A stretch of DNA of 24,930 bases from an uncultured Lachnospiraceae bacterium (GTDB taxonomy: Bacteria; Bacillota; Clostridia; Lachnospirales; Lachnospiraceae). A program made the translations under genes and the position numbers. A model generated the notes under the pieces. It was not told where the DNA came from. It was given only the letters and a program-made list of their open reading frames with translations, and did not search any database. The DNA is taken from positions 1-24,930 of the forward strand of contig CAKRGM010000036.1 of the NCBI GenBank assembly GCA_934330725.1. Reading direction: 5' to 3'. Positions within the stretch are counted from its first letter, which is position 1. Every line of letters starts with the position of its first letter. Positions 23,428-24,930 of the stretch are shown here, piece by piece.

Positions 23428-24612
23428 CTAAATTTGTGTTAACTGCAATATTTTCATCATATTGGTAAATGAATAAATTCTTCTGCTCTCAAACATCTCA
23501 CTATATTTTGAGAAATTCGTATATGAGTGCTCAAACTGACGCGAATACAGATGTGCAATATTTATCTGTTCCTTTTTTGAAAGTTCTCCGCCGTTCTCAT
23601 TCCATACAGCTATATCAGCACATTTAAGTATGGCAAATCCCACAACTGCATTTTTCATTTTTAACAGCACATCATAGTCATTTACAGCATCAAGAAAATA
23701 CCTGTATATATAATAGACTATTATCTGTTCATATTCAAACTGCCTGTCCTTATAATACTTATTGAATTCTCTGGTTATATCTGTCATATCACCAGCTTTT
23801 CCACGATTATCAAGACCTGCCTTAAATTTCTTTATGATATCACAGTATTTAAGCCACTCTGAATTAATGACCTCCATACCTGTAAATTCATCAAAATACT
23901 TAAAAACTGCATTATATGCGGCATAATTATTCTCATCCGAATAAGCTTTATATAGTGAAATCAGTCTTCTTTTTATATATTCGCCGGATTTATATCTTTT
24001 TGAAATTCCAACTATAAGATCTGTCCTGTCATTATCAATTTTTATCTGGAGTTTTTTTGAAAAATCAAGCAGAAGCATGAGTCTGTCCTCAATTTTAAGA
24101 TCTCTGTCCTGTGCTATTTTATATGCTGTATTTCTTGCCGTAATAAGTCCCATATAAAGCATTGGATCTATGTCATTATACATAGATACCGGTTTATCAT
24201 CTTCATTCACAACAAATTCCAGCTTATCTTTATAATTAAATATTATCTCACCTGCAGTTATACAGGACGGTGCAATACCTATTTCTCTCACACTTCCATA
24301 TTCATTTATAAACCTTGGAAATTCTGCACATGTATCACAGAGCCGGTCTTCCCCCAGCTCTGTATAAAGATCACACAGATTGCGGTTATTTAAAAAAGGA
24401 CACCGGCCATTGTTTAATGTGAATGTACACCCACCATCATCTGATGGAACCATTACACCCTTAAGTCGCTTGCCAAACTGTCCTTTAACCGTCTTATAAT
24501 ATTTGTACGAATCTGCATCGACATCAACATCCCAGCCCGCACAGCATGTATCTGTGCAGGCTCCGGCGATGCATTTAAATTTTGAATAATATTGTGGTGT
24601 CCTAATTTTCAT
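23428..24612 (-). CDS. fliB: FliB-like Cys-rich lysine-N-methylase family protein
   Basis: Protein of 394 aa of the family annotated as flagellin lysine-N-methylase, which in Salmonella methylates flagellin lysines. The conserved N-terminal third is Cys-rich: KCIAGACTDTCCAGWDVDVD (C14, C19, C23, C24), then C62, CPFL (C71), CDLY (C80), LCDTCAEFPR (C92, C95) and PSC (C117), probably a metal or Fe-S site. The rest is helical with no recognised motif. The ATG at 24612 is preferred because it overlaps the upstream stop (coupled translation) and gives the family start KIRTPQYYSKFKC; an in-frame GTG at 24624 is possible. No flagellin or flagellar gene is in the window, and relatives occur in non-motile Clostridia, so the substrate is uncertain. 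Confidence 0.8.
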   Translation of the reverse strand: MKIRTPQYYSKFKCIAGACTDTCCAGWDVDVDADSYKYYKTVKGQFGKRLKGVMVPSDDGGCTFTLNNGRCPFLNNRNLCDLYTELGEDRLCDTCAEFPRFINEYGSVREIGIAPSCITAGEIIFNYKDKLEFVVNEDDKPVSMYNDIDPMLYMGLITARNTAYKIAQDRDLKIEDRLMLLLDFSKKLQIKIDNDRTDLIVGISKRYKSGEYIKRRLISLYKAYSDENNYAAYNAVFKYFDEFTGMEVINSEWLKYCDIIKKFKAGLDNRGKAGDMTDITREFNKYYKDRQFEYEQIIVYYIYRYFLDAVNDYDVLLKMKNAVVGFAILKCADIAVWNENGGELSKKEQINIAHLYSRQFEHSYTNFSKYSEMFESRRIYSFTNMMKILQLTQI

Positions 24613-24930
24613 TTTGTGTATCACTGTAAACCGGCTCTCCCGTCTGTGGATTATAACCGATTATCTTTCTTTCATTACCATATGAATTGTTACTCTGATA
24701 TTGTGGCTGTGCATTCATGTCTGCCTGTCCATTATCATACTGTGGCTGATTATTCATCCCCACCTGACTATTATCATACTGTGGCTGATTATTCATTCCT
24801 GCCTGTATATTATTGTACTGTGGCTGATTATTCATTCCTGCCTGTACATTATTATACTGTGGCTGATTATTCATTCCTGCCTGTATATTATTGTACTGTG
24901 GCTGATTATTCATTCCTGCCTGTACATTAT
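24602..24930 (-). CDS. C-terminal part of a Gln/Asn-rich tandem-repeat protein (5' end beyond window)
   Basis: The reading frame is open to the right edge, so only the C-terminal 108 or so residues are seen. It is built from 13-residue units of the type MNNQPQYNNIQAG, with five full copies here (the last two diverged: DNSQVG, DNGQAD), then a degenerate MNAQPQYQSNNS, and it ends with ERKIIGYNPQTGEPVYSD and an acidic tail. The GYNPQTGEPVY ending is common at the tips of small clostridial membrane or zinc-ribbon proteins, as I recall. The repeats are disordered, Gln/Asn/Tyr-rich and lack Cys. The stop overlaps the FliB-like start by 11 bases, so the two are co-expressed. Function unknown. Confidence 0.75.
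   Translation of the reverse strand, partial: NVQAGMNNQPQYNNIQAGMNNQPQYNNVQAGMNNQPQYNNIQAGMNNQPQYDNSQVGMNNQPQYDNGQADMNAQPQYQSNNSYGNERKIIGYNPQTGEPVYSDTQNEN
24706..24930 (-). repeat. 39-bp tandem repeat array with 78-bp higher-order period
   Basis: In-frame 39-base units begin at 24706, 24745, 24784, 24823, 24862 and 24901 (cut by the edge). Units at 24784 and 24862 are identical to each other, as are the visible parts of those at 24823 and 24901, so 24784-24861 repeats from 24862 as a 78-base block with no difference over the 69 bases visible. The left-hand units are more diverged. Confidence 0.92.

Noticed and set aside
24706..24930. CRISPR array
   Set aside because: The repeats are contiguous 39-base units in frame within a coding region, with no spacers.

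Overview
The window looks like chromosomal housekeeping DNA from a low-GC Gram-positive anaerobe of class Clostridia, most likely family Lachnospiraceae. The support is the AT-rich sequence with strong AGGAGG-type ribosome binding sites, the clustering of dnaE with pfkA, a Lachnospiraceae-style phosphofructokinase (TIDLD), a SleB-type hydrolase with an SH3 domain, a FliB-type Cys-rich methylase, and two small proteins that resemble family-restricted unknowns. No rRNA, tRNA, CRISPR array, insertion sequence, phage gene or integrase was seen. Every gene except pyrG lies on the minus strand, so transcription runs right to left.

Layout from left to right. (1) 99-2394: birA (TTG start), a 109-aa unknown and dusB, tightly packed as one unit. 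(2) 2527-3844: argF with a 94-aa three-helix membrane protein downstream; argF has its own promoter. (3) 4050-5096: a secreted SH3 + SleB-type cell-wall hydrolase with its own terminator, a good sigma-A promoter and five phased TGTAAC-like hexamers that match the WalR (YycF) box. (4) 5310-11318: dnaE, pfkA, a SpoU/TrmH rRNA methylase and an MmcQ/YjbR-MGMT fusion, ending in a terminator. Two junctions in this unit carry near-identical copies of a roughly 35-bp module. (5) 11428-13689: ftsH, with an Asn-rich N-terminus and an acidic pentapeptide-repeat tail. (6) 13690-14231: a divergent 540-bp intergenic region with promoters for ftsH and pyrG and long structured leaders on both sides; the pyrG leader has mutually exclusive hairpins and a possible 26-codon leader ORF. 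(7) 14232-15845: pyrG, followed by two tandem hairpins that also close the convergent unit. (8) 15951-19761: an ABC-2 exporter (one ATPase, two permeases) followed by an Sfp-type phosphopantetheinyl transferase. (9) 19857-24930: a heterodimeric ABC exporter with one degenerate ATP site, preceded by a FliB-like methylase and by the 3' end of a gene made of 13-residue (39-bp) tandem repeats that runs off the right edge.

Functionally most genes are core metabolism and information processing: pyrimidine and arginine synthesis, glycolysis, replication, tRNA and rRNA modification, biotin protein ligation and membrane proteolysis. The rightmost 9 kb is export-oriented (five ABC subunits). I found no clear new defence or mobile system. 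The best candidates for something undescribed are regulatory: the pyrG leader, the WalR-like array, the duplicated intergenic module, and the odd MmcQ-MGMT fusion with Cys-Tyr-Asp in place of the Cys-His-Glu triad. Bases 1-98 hold nothing I can support.
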